From NCBI GenBank assembly GCA_035560235.1, contig DATMAG010000040.1, forward strand, positions 1-64,000: a stretch of DNA of 64,000 nucleotides. The letters are read 5' to 3'. A model generated the notes under the pieces. The model was not told the DNA's origin. It worked only from the letters and a program-made list of their open reading frames with translations, and did no database searches. Positions 57,102 through 64,000 of this stretch are shown piece by piece (within the stretch, counting starts at the first letter, position 1; every line of letters starts with the position of its first letter). The DNA comes from DASRDU01 sp035560235 (GTDB taxonomy: Bacteria; Acidobacteriota; Blastocatellia; RBC074). The translations under genes and the position numbers were made by a program.

Positions 57102-59063
57102 TTATTCATCATCCTCGCGCAGTTTTTCGAGCACCGAGAAATCCTCGAGCGTCGTCACGTCACCGGCCACCGTGCCGCTCGCCGCAATTTCGCGCAGCAG
57201 TCGGCGCATGATCTTGCCCGACCGCGTCTTCGGCAGAGCGTCAGTGAAACGAATGTCATCAGGTTTGGCAATCGCGCCGATTTCTCTGGCGACATGTTCG
57301 CGCAACTGATGCTTCAGTTCCTCGTTGCCCTTGCGCCCTCCTTCGAGTGTGACAAAGGCCACGACCGCCGAACCCTTGAGATCATCGGGGCGGCCCACGA
57401 CGGCGGCTTCGGCCACGGCTTCGTGCGAGACGAGCGCGCTTTCGACTTCAGCCGTGCCGAGCCGGTGCCCGGCTACATTCAGCACATCATCCACACGGCC
57501 CATAATCCAGTAATAGCCGTGTTCATCGCGGCGCGCGCCATCGCCCGCAAAATAGACGCCGGGAATCTCGCTCCAGTACTGTTTGCGATAACGCTCATCA
57601 TCGCCCCAGATCGTGCGCAGCATCGCAGGCCAGGGTCGTTTGATGACCAGGTAGCCGCCTTCATTCACGCCCACGCTCTTTCCATCTCTGGTCTGAATAT
57701 CAACCGAGATGCCGGGAATCGGTCGCGTCGCCGTCCCGGGCACGGTCGGAGTCGCGCCAGGCAGCGGTGAAATCATGATCGCGCCGGTTTCGGTCTGCCA
57801 CCACGTATCCACAATCGGGCAGCGTTCCTTACCCACAATGCGGTGATACCACATCCACGCTTCGGGATTGATCGGTTCGCCCACCGTGCCGAGCAGTCGC
57901 AGGCTTGACAGATCGTGCCTGAGAACGTGCTGTTCACCCCATTTGATAAAGGCGCGAATCGCTGTTGGCGCAGTGTAAAAGACATTTACGCGATGCCGTT
58001 CGATGATGTCCCAGAAACGATCAGGACCGGGAAAGTTCGGCGCGCCTTCATACATCAGCGAAGTTGTACCATTCGCCAGCGGCCCGTAAACAACATAGCT
58101 GTGGCCCGTCACCCACCCGATGTCAGCCGTGCACCAGTACACATCCTCGTCCTTAATATCGAAGACCCATTCGTGCGTCAGCGCGGTCTGCAACAGATAA
58201 CCGGCAGTCGTGTGCAGAATGCCTTTCGGTTTGCCGGTCGTGCCTGACGTGTAGAGGATGTAGAGCGGATGCTCGCTGTCGAGTTCTTCAGCCGGACAGT
58301 CGGCGTCAACCGTTTCGATCAGTTCGTGCCACCAGTGATCGCGACCCGGAACCATATGCACCTGCGAGCCGGTGCGCCTGACCACGATGCAGCTTGTAAT
58401 CGTCGGCGTGTGTTTGAGCGCTTCATCAACGGCGGCCTTGAGCCTGATTTCAGCGCCGCGCCGCCAGCCGCCATCGGCAGTCACGACCACCTTGCAGCCC
58501 GCGTCATTGATGCGATCCTTGAGCGCGTCAGCCGAGAAGCCGCCAAAGACAATCGAATGCGTGGCGCCGATGCGCGCACACGCGAGCATCGCAATCGCCA
58601 GTTCCGGCACGAGCGGCATATAAATCGCCACGCGGTCGCCTGTTCTGACTCCCTGCCCTTTCAGCACGTTGGCAAAGCGGCAGACTTCGCGGTGCAGTTG
58701 CAGATAAGTCAGCGTGCGCTGTTCGCCCGGCTCGCCTTCCCAGATGATCGCGGCCTTGTTTTTGCGCCACGTCGTCAGATGCCGGTCAAGACAGTTGTAA
58801 GCGACGTTGGTTTTGCCGCCGACGAACCATTTCGCGTGCGGCAGATTCCAGTCCAGCACCCGGTCCCACTTTTTGAACCAGTGCAGCCGCTCGGCCTGCT
58901 TCGCCCAGTAACTTTCAGGGTCAGCTTCTGCTTCAGCGTAAAGCCGTTCGTACTCTTCCATCCCTTTCAGATGCGCCTGCGCCTTGAATTTGTCAGGCGG
59001 CGGAAAGAGCCGTGATTCATGCAGGACGGATTCAATCGTTGTCTGTGGATCGTTTGATGACAT
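57102..59063 (-). CDS. acsA: Acetyl-CoA synthetase (AMP-forming)
   Basis: A 653-residue enzyme making acetyl-CoA from acetate, ATP and CoA in the cytoplasm. Motifs: YILYTSGTTGKPKGILHTT (P-loop), STADIGWVTGHSYVVYGPL-type sequence here as WCTADIGWVTGHSYVVYGP, VDTWWQTETGAIMISP, and the C-terminal regulatory Lys in PKTRSGKIMRRLLRE, the site acetylated by Pat-type enzymes in other bacteria. Length equals E. coli Acs (652). The ATG has AAAGG about 11 nt upstream. It follows the ActP-like gene by 135 nt, which holds an inverted repeat, so it may have its own promoter or be partly coupled. Confidence 0.98.
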   Translation of the reverse strand: MSSNDPQTTIESVLHESRLFPPPDKFKAQAHLKGMEEYERLYAEAEADPESYWAKQAERLHWFKKWDRVLDWNLPHAKWFVGGKTNVAYNCLDRHLTTWRKNKAAIIWEGEPGEQRTLTYLQLHREVCRFANVLKGQGVRTGDRVAIYMPLVPELAIAMLACARIGATHSIVFGGFSADALKDRINDAGCKVVVTADGGWRRGAEIRLKAAVDEALKHTPTITSCIVVRRTGSQVHMVPGRDHWWHELIETVDADCPAEELDSEHPLYILYTSGTTGKPKGILHTTAGYLLQTALTHEWVFDIKDEDVYWCTADIGWVTGHSYVVYGPLANGTTSLMYEGAPNFPGPDRFWDIIERHRVNVFYTAPTAIRAFIKWGEQHVLRHDLSSLRLLGTVGEPINPEAWMWYHRIVGKERCPIVDTWWQTETGAIMISPLPGATPTVPGTATRPIPGISVDIQTRDGKSVGVNEGGYLVIKRPWPAMLRTIWGDDERYRKQYWSEIPGVYFAGDGARRDEHGYYWIMGRVDDVLNVAGHRLGTAEVESALVSHEAVAEAAVVGRPDDLKGSAVVAFVTLEGGRKGNEELKHQLREHVAREIGAIAKPDDIRFTDALPKTRSGKIMRRLLREIAASGTVAGDVTTLEDFSVLEKLREDDE

Positions 59064-59090
59064 TGTGAATTAACCTTTCTCATCCACTCA

Positions 59091-59181
59091 GCCACACAAA
59101 GCAGCGCGAAGCAGAAAAAGAACGAAGACAGGAATTGAATTGTTATCTGACCGTGTTTTTCTTCGTGCTTCTTCGTGTGGC
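59091..59181. repeat. Imperfect inverted repeat between actP and acsA
   Basis: GCCACACAAAGCAGCGCGAA (59091-59110) resembles the complement of TTCGTGCTTCTTCGTGTGGC (59162-59181). The arms are about 30 nt with several mismatches. The right arm is built on a CTTCGTG-type repeat. It may reduce read-through from actP into acsA. Confidence 0.55.
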
Positions 59182-59198
59182 TTAGCGGGTTGTTTTAT

Positions 59199-60761
59199 TC
59201 AGTGCGAAACAGCCTTCTCTGCGCCGAGGCCCGTGGTGGCCCGGACGCTGAGTTCCGTGAACTTTTCTTCCGCGCGCGGTTCGCAGCCTGACAGTGTGCC
59301 GATGAACGCGCCGATGAAACCCAGCGGGATGCTGACGATGCCGGGGTTTTCGAGCGGAAAGATGGCGTTCGATTTCATAATGCCCGGACTGATCAGAATC
59401 AGCGCCAGTGATGACACCAGCCCTGTTGCCAGCCCCGCGACCGCGCCCCGCGTATTGAAGCGTCGCCAGAACAGCGACAGCACAATCACCGGCAGATTGG
59501 CCGAAGCCGCGACCGCAAACGCCAGCGCAACCAGAAATGCAACGTTCGCATCCGGGCCGAGCAGAATTGCAATCAGAATCGAAACCGCACCGACCACAAA
59601 CGCCGTCACCCGCGCCACACGCACTTCTTCACCAAGCGCCGTTCCCTTGCCGTGCTTCAGGACATTCGCCCAGAAATCGTGCGCGAACGATGTTGACGCG
59701 CTGATCGTCAATCCTGCGACAACCGCCAGAATCGTGGCAAAGGCAATCGCGGAAATGAAAGCGAAGAACAAGTCTCCGGCCAGCGCCTGCGCCAGCAGCG
59801 GCGCGCTCATATTCGTGCCGCCATTCTTTGCAATAAAATCGCGCCCGACAATCGTCGCTGCGCCAAAACCCAGAAAGGTCGTCAGAATGTAAAAGCTGCC
59901 GATGATCACCATCGCCCAGACAACGCTGACGCGCGCCGTCTTTGCGTCAGGCACAGTATAAAAACGCACGAGAATGTGCGGCAATCCGGCGGTGCCGAAG
60001 ATCAGCGCGAGGCCCAGCGAAATCAGATCGAGCGCGCCGTAAGGCGGTTTGTAACGCAGCCCCGGCTGCAGAAAGTTCTGCGTCACCGGGTTGCCCTGCG
60101 CGTCGTGATAAGTCACGTGCGCGATGGCCTCGAAAAAACTGCCGAAGCTGAATCCGAAATGCGCCAGCACGAGCAGGCTCAGCAGAATCGTGCCGCTCAT
60201 CAGCAGAATCGCCTTGATGATCTGCACCCACGTTGTCGCCAGCATCCCGCCAAAGACGACATACACAATCATCAGAATGCCGATGCTGATGACCGCCGCG
60301 CTGAAACTGATCCCTGTGTCCCTGAGCAGCAGCGACACCAGCGCGCCCGCGCCGACCATCTGCGCAATCATATAAAACGTGCTGACTGTCAGCGTCGAAA
60401 GCGCGCCCATCGCCCGCACCGGACGCGGACTCAGGCGATAAGCCAGCACATCGGCCATCGTGTATTTGCCCGCGTTGCGCAGCGGTTCAGCCACAATCAA
60501 AAGCACGGTCAGATAAGCCACCAGCCAGCCGACTGAATACATAAATCCGTCGTAGCCCTGAAAGGCGATGATGCCCGCAATGCCCAGAAACGAGGCCGCG
60601 CTCATATAGTCGCCCGCCACAGCGATGCCGTTCTGCCATGCCCTGAGCGAGCGCCCGGCGGCGAAGTATGCGCTCGATCCGGTATTTTTGCGGGCCGCCC
60701 ACCACGTAATCCAGAGCGTGACCGCAATGAAAGCCAGAAACATCACCAGCGATGCCGACAT
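59199..60761 (-). CDS. actP: ActP-like sodium:solute (acetate) symporter
   Basis: A 520-residue inner-membrane protein of the sodium:solute symporter family, acetate-permease branch. About thirteen helices are seen. Family stretches include AWQNGIAVAGDYMSAASFLG, FQGYDGFMYSVGWLVAYL, LADVLAYRLSPRPVRAMGAL-type sequence and FGTAGLPHILVRFYTVPDAK. GGAGG ahead of the ATG lies inside the end of the DUF485 gene, with which it overlaps by one base (TGATG). The DUF485-actP pair followed by acsA repeats the E. coli acs-yjcH-actP set in a different order. Acetate is the likely but unproved substrate. Confidence 0.9.
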   Translation of the reverse strand: MSASLVMFLAFIAVTLWITWWAARKNTGSSAYFAAGRSLRAWQNGIAVAGDYMSAASFLGIAGIIAFQGYDGFMYSVGWLVAYLTVLLIVAEPLRNAGKYTMADVLAYRLSPRPVRAMGALSTLTVSTFYMIAQMVGAGALVSLLLRDTGISFSAAVISIGILMIVYVVFGGMLATTWVQIIKAILLMSGTILLSLLVLAHFGFSFGSFFEAIAHVTYHDAQGNPVTQNFLQPGLRYKPPYGALDLISLGLALIFGTAGLPHILVRFYTVPDAKTARVSVVWAMVIIGSFYILTTFLGFGAATIVGRDFIAKNGGTNMSAPLLAQALAGDLFFAFISAIAFATILAVVAGLTISASTSFAHDFWANVLKHGKGTALGEEVRVARVTAFVVGAVSILIAILLGPDANVAFLVALAFAVAASANLPVIVLSLFWRRFNTRGAVAGLATGLVSSLALILISPGIMKSNAIFPLENPGIVSIPLGFIGAFIGTLSGCEPRAEEKFTELSVRATTGLGAEKAVSH

Positions 60762-61201
60762 CAGTTCTCTCCTCCCTTCGACAACCGGCTGATGATGCTG
60801 CGCGCCATTTCATCGAAGCGTCCGGCAGCGCGCACATAGAGCGCGGCAATCAGCCACGCCATAAAGAACTGCGACAGCGCAAACAGGTAAGCCAGATTGA
60901 CGACGCCGAACACCCGGCGCTCCATCAGCTTCGGCGCATAACCGACCAGCACGGGCAGCGCGAAGTAATAAACGATGAAAAAGATCGTGGCCGGAATGAT
61001 GAACCGGCGCTTTGCCGCGACCAGCTTTTTGAATTCATCCATCACCGCCACGCGCTGCCAGTCGGACAGGTCAGCATCGGCATCAGCGGTCAGCCCGTGC
61101 GCTGCTTCCGGCCTGTCGTGACCGTGCGGTGCGACATCGGCTGGCACGCCTGCCGACGGCATCAGATCAGAGTTGTCAGAATCAGCCTGTTTATGCTGCA
61201 T
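60761..61201 (-). CDS. DUF485 small membrane protein (YjcH-like) partner of the symporter
   Basis: A 146-residue protein. ATG 61201 (MQHKQADSDNSDL) is chosen because CGGAG lies 9 nt upstream; an in-frame start 42 nt further up lacks this. Residues 1-60 are polar with many Asp/His; the DUF485 domain follows with VAAKRRFIIPATIFFIVYYF, LPVLVGYAPKLMERRV and LFALSQFFMAWLIAALYVRA, two membrane helices. The family nearly always accompanies actP-type symporters, and here the genes overlap. Its exact role is not established. Confidence 0.92.
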   Translation of the reverse strand: MQHKQADSDNSDLMPSAGVPADVAPHGHDRPEAAHGLTADADADLSDWQRVAVMDEFKKLVAAKRRFIIPATIFFIVYYFALPVLVGYAPKLMERRVFGVVNLAYLFALSQFFMAWLIAALYVRAAGRFDEMARSIISRLSKGGEN

Positions 61202-61452
61202 CAGTGCGCTCCGTGTCAGAGTGCTGAACCAGTCATCACACAACCCGAACTCTTGTCGGTAGTCTTCGCCAGAGTACCTGTTGTGTCTGAAACCGGTAAA
61301 GAAAGGTGAGAAAACCTACTGCGCTGCGCGGGCGGCATTATAGAGTAACTGTCTCACCTGCTCCAAAGGAACCGCCGCTTGAAGTGGCTGATCGCGACGG
61401 GTACGATACCGGGCAGATCATCAACAACGATTCTTCAACAGGAGGCAGGGCA

Positions 61453-61779
61453 ATGTCAGAACTGGCTGCGAAAACCTGTGTGCCGTGTCGTGGCGGAGTG
61501 CCGCCGCTGAAGGGCGAGGAGCTTGCGAAGCTGCACGCACAGCTTGACGGCTGGCGGGTAGTCAACGAGCATCATCTCGAAAAGGATTACACCTTTCCTG
61601 ATTTTCGTCAGGCGCTCGATTTCACCAACCGCGTCGGTGAACTGGCTGAAGCGCAGGATCATCATCCGGACATTTACCTGGCGTGGGGCAAAGTCGGCAT
61701 CAGAATCTGGACGCACAAGATTGACGGACTGACCGAAAGCGATTTCATTCTGGCGGCGAAGATTGATGAGTTGAAGTGA
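61453..61779 (+). CDS. Pterin-4a-carbinolamine dehydratase (PhhB/DCoH family)
   Basis: A 108-residue enzyme that dehydrates 4a-hydroxytetrahydrobiopterin. ATG 61453 has GGAGG 7 nt upstream; the open frame further upstream is ignored. The family motif is near the centre: FTNRVGELAEAQDHHPDIYL (E-x-x-x-H-H-P), followed by WGKVGIRIWTHKIDGLTESD. The helix KLHAQLDGWRVVNEHHLEKD is also typical. No phenylalanine hydroxylase is seen in the window, so another role in pterin recycling is possible. It converges with the YndJ-like gene, stops 4 nt apart. Confidence 0.94.
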   Translation: MSELAAKTCVPCRGGVPPLKGEELAKLHAQLDGWRVVNEHHLEKDYTFPDFRQALDFTNRVGELAEAQDHHPDIYLAWGKVGIRIWTHKIDGLTESDFILAAKIDELK

Positions 61780-61783
61780 GCTG

Positions 61784-62737
61784 TCACGCTCCTTCAGCCT
61801 GCCTGCCGCGCTGCTCCTGCGCTGCAGACCAGGCAAACAGCCCGCACAGCCCTGTGCCCAGCGCATTCGCTGACCCGTGCAGCGCGCGCATCCAGGCTAT
61901 GTCCGGCCACGCCGCCGGAATGTAAAACCGCAGCCCGTAACAGACTGCCAGCATCATTCCGAAGACCAGCGAGCAGGCCGCAACGCTCCACAGCACACGC
62001 GCCAGGCGCGAATATTCAGACTGTCGGGCCAGCCTGAAATGCAGCCACGCCGTCAGCATTCCCGCAGCAGCAGTCAGCACCGCCGCCAGGCTTTCAAACA
62101 GATGACCGAATCCGAGCTGAGTTGTGGTGATGCCGAGAGCCGTGAGCGGCACTCCGGCGATCACCCCACAGGCGGCAGCACGCGACAGAGCTGACTTTGT
62201 ATGACGAGCAGCAAGCCCCGTCATCAGCGGCAGAACGAATCCGGCATAATGAAAATGGATCGCCGTCAGCAGCACGATCACCGGATCGAAATTCAGTGGC
62301 CGCGCTCCGAATCGTGACAGCATAACCCACATGCCGCCGACCGCCAGATAAATCAGCCCGGCATCAAGGCACATCTCAGCGACCGGCCCGCCTCCGCGCT
62401 TCAGCAATCGCAGCGCGCCGCTCAGCGCAATCATCGCCGTCACCGCCAGCCAGGGCAGCGAGAGCACTGCTGCAAGCCAGCCCGGCGAGACGGCAAAGGC
62501 TGCAAGCAGCAGCAGCGCCGACGGCAGTTGCAATGCGACTGCCCATCGCTGCAACTGCGCTGGGGCTTCGCCGTATTGGAGCGCAACTGCCAGACCAGGC
62601 GCGACGAGCGCCAGCGGCGCAAGCAGCAGCAGCGCCGCTGCCCACTGCAGATGCATTGGCGATGGATGCAGCCACGCGACCGTGATGAGCCAGATGCAGC
62701 CGCCAGCCAGCGCCGATTTCAGCGGTGACAAAATCAT
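61784..62737 (-). CDS. YndJ-like polytopic membrane protein
   Basis: A 317-residue membrane protein with nine to ten helices, resembling the YndJ family. The recognisable stretch is FDPVIVLLTAIHFHYAGFVL with LPLMTGLAARHT. No catalytic residues are known for the family. It starts one base after the stop of the DUF1990 gene (TGAGATG), so the two are translationally coupled; YndJ and DUF1990 proteins are neighbours in other bacteria. Function unknown. Confidence 0.8.
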   Translation of the reverse strand: MILSPLKSALAGGCIWLITVAWLHPSPMHLQWAAALLLLAPLALVAPGLAVALQYGEAPAQLQRWAVALQLPSALLLLAAFAVSPGWLAAVLSLPWLAVTAMIALSGALRLLKRGGGPVAEMCLDAGLIYLAVGGMWVMLSRFGARPLNFDPVIVLLTAIHFHYAGFVLPLMTGLAARHTKSALSRAAACGVIAGVPLTALGITTTQLGFGHLFESLAAVLTAAAGMLTAWLHFRLARQSEYSRLARVLWSVAACSLVFGMMLAVCYGLRFYIPAAWPDIAWMRALHGSANALGTGLCGLFAWSAAQEQRGRQAEGA

Positions 62738-62738
62738 C

Positions 62739-63335
62739 TCAATGCTCTTTCAAGACAGCCTGACATTCAGTCATCATCGCCGCCAGCGAGTCACGCGCAA
62801 ACCTGCGCTGCAGCCGCCTCGCCAGCGGATAAGCCATTCTGACCAGCGGATGACGTGGCCGCGAAAAGGCGCGCAGATCGTACCAGACCGAATCATCCGC
62901 GCGCTGCCACTCAATGCAGAACCGCTCCTCGCCACATTCGACATGCTCCGGCAGCGTGCCATAAGCGAAGCCGAACCTGCGCCCCGGCCCGTCCTCATCA
63001 ATCACATAAACGATGCGGCAGGCATTCAGCCACCAGCCGCCGTAACAGTGCGCCATCATTCCCACAACCGTTCCCGCCGCAATCTGAGCGCCGGACGGAT
63101 AGATCTCAGTCCAGCCCGGCGGAAACATTCGCCAGCCTCGCACAGCTTCACAGGCTGCAGCAAACACAGCCTCGCCGCTGCCCAGACAGACGCGATTGTG
63201 ATCGCGGTCATAGCCCGGCGGCGCGCAGCCATCCAGCGTCGCGCCGATGCTGCGATAAGTAAAATCGCACGCAGCCTGTCGCTCAATCAGCGCGGCAATC
63301 GTTTCAGCGGATGGTTTGCTGAATGAAAACATCAT
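62739..63335 (-). CDS. DUF1990-family protein
   Basis: A 198-residue soluble protein. Recognised by ACDFTYRSIGATLDGCAPPG at the start, RVCLGSGEAVFAAACEAVRG, WRMFPPGWTEIYPSG, and the second half with RIVYVIDEDGPGRRFGFAYG, TLPEHVECGEERFCIEW and DLRAFSRPRHPLVRMAYPLA. Length fits the family. It starts at ATG 63335 or 63332, 9 nt after the TetR-type gene, and couples to the YndJ-like gene. The family has an unknown biochemical role; lipid or hydrophobic ligand binding has been suggested from fold. Confidence 0.9.
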   Translation of the reverse strand: MMFSFSKPSAETIAALIERQAACDFTYRSIGATLDGCAPPGYDRDHNRVCLGSGEAVFAAACEAVRGWRMFPPGWTEIYPSGAQIAAGTVVGMMAHCYGGWWLNACRIVYVIDEDGPGRRFGFAYGTLPEHVECGEERFCIEWQRADDSVWYDLRAFSRPRHPLVRMAYPLARRLQRRFARDSLAAMMTECQAVLKEH

Positions 63336-63344
63336 CGTACCCGT

Positions 63345-64000
63345 TCATGCTCGCTCTTCCCTCAAACCCGCCAGCAGGTGCAGCGTTGATTTCCGCAGCG
63401 GTCGCATCAGCGGCAGACTCGCCAGCGTAATCAGCCTGACTATGATCTCAACCGTCTGCTCCATCAGCCATCGTGTTTTTCGCTGCTTCGGTGATGAATC
63501 GTGAATCCAGAAGAGAATAATGCCCATCTGATAGAGCCACAGCAGCAGCGGCAGTTCAGCGGCCAGATCGCCGGGCACCTTTGTTTTTGCACCCTTCACA
63601 ACTTCGGCAAACAGTTCGATGCTTTCGCGCCGCGCTGTTTCCGATTCCGGGCTGAAGGGATTGAGCGGGCTGCCCGGATCAGCCGCCGTGCGAAAGAGAA
63701 TGCCCGCGAACTGATGATACGGGCCAATGTTATCGAGGATCGCACTCATCACCCCGAGCAGTCGCCCCTTCAGCGTTCGCTCCCGTTCAAGCACCGGCCC
63801 TGCGGCGGCGGCGTGCTGTTCGTGAACGCGGCTGTAAAAAGCCTGAATCAGATGCTCCTTCGAGCGAAAGTGATAATAGGTGTTGCCGAGCGCAACGCCT
63901 GCTCTTTCCGCAATCGCGCGCATCGTCGTCTCTTCAAACCCGCGCGTGCTGAACATCTCCAGCGCCGTTTCCAGAATCAGCGACCGCGTCTGCTCACCCT
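63345..64000 (-). CDS. TetR-family transcriptional regulator, 5' end cut by window edge
   Basis: The frame is open to the right edge; about 217 residues are visible. The helix-turn-helix domain is clear: TRSLILETALEMFSTRGFEE, TTMRAIAERAGVALGNTYYH and FRSKEHLIQAFYSRVHEQHA. The C-terminal ligand domain resembles that of lipid- or drug-responsive TetR proteins but no ligand can be named. Only a few residues before TRSLI are likely missing. It heads the TetR-DUF1990-YndJ set and probably represses it. Confidence 0.92.
   Translation of the reverse strand, partial: GEQTRSLILETALEMFSTRGFEETTMRAIAERAGVALGNTYYHFRSKEHLIQAFYSRVHEQHAAAAGPVLERERTLKGRLLGVMSAILDNIGPYHQFAGILFRTAADPGSPLNPFSPESETARRESIELFAEVVKGAKTKVPGDLAAELPLLLWLYQMGIILFWIHDSSPKQRKTRWLMEQTVEIIVRLITLASLPLMRPLRKSTLHLLAGLREERA

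Overview
The window looks like chromosomal DNA from an Acidobacteriota genome, probably class Blastocatellia. The evidence is the protein-family mix: a Solibacter-type C-terminal domain (TIGR03437-like) behind IPT/TIG repeats, an acidobacterial-type VWFA protein (TIGR03436-like), a CRTAC1/ASPIC-UnbV protein fused to thioredoxin, a large SBBP/BNR/BACON-type surface protein and a PEP-CTERM protein, all in GC-rich DNA. The organism is diderm: there is a Wza-type exporter and an outer-membrane barrel ending in Phe. No rRNA, tRNA, CRISPR array, transposase or phage gene was seen.

Layout. 1-7556 (minus): a Wzx/Wzy-type exopolysaccharide operon, read right to left as Wza-like exporter, Wzz/GumC chain-length protein, a BY-kinase-like ATPase with a degenerate P-loop, polyprenyl sugar-1-phosphate transferase, Wzy-like polymerase/ligase and a flippase cut by the left edge. 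7825-10386: a fused acyl-AMP ligase, acyl carrier protein and PlsC acyltransferase. 10400-12407 (minus): a subtilase whose signal-peptide exon-like 5' part is thrown out of frame by a 61-nt insertion bounded by a 28-nt direct repeat. 12933-25937: secreted proteins (IPT-repeat, M14 carboxypeptidase, a 1779-residue beta-propeller/BNR protein, a coiled-coil protein). 26371-28856: lepA overlapping a LON-domain gene. 28928-34262 (minus): a transglutaminase-porin fusion followed by a CRTAC1/TlpA protein interrupted by one in-frame TGA.

34615-42294 is a redox block: 2-oxoglutarate:ferredoxin oxidoreductase (korAB), an adrenodoxin-reductase-like flavoprotein and the three-gene proton-translocating transhydrogenase (pntAA, pntAB, pntB). 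Together they could oxidise 2-oxoacids to reduced ferredoxin, pass electrons to NADP and balance NAD(H)/NADP(H). A CRP/FNR-type palindrome sits about 70 nt upstream of a good sigma-70 promoter for korA. 42431-48655: mutS2, dnaG and rpoD (the macromolecular-synthesis neighbourhood). 48819-56976: a Uma2 protein, a two-domain VWFA protein, an ECF sigma factor with an unknown partner, RidA, a POT peptide transporter, a zinc ribbon, the PEP-CTERM protein and a small unknown. 57102-61201 (minus): acetate uptake and activation (DUF485, ActP-like symporter, AcsA). 61453-64000: pterin dehydratase, then a TetR-DUF1990-YndJ operon running off the right edge.

The most unusual observation is the TGA at 30029-30031. 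The frame stays intact for 366 codons after it, the downstream half has no credible start of its own, and the TGA is followed after 11 nt by a 6-bp hairpin with a GGUCG loop. That is close to the spacing and loop of a bacterial SECIS element, so selenocysteine recoding is possible; a nonsense mutation or a sequencing error are the alternatives.
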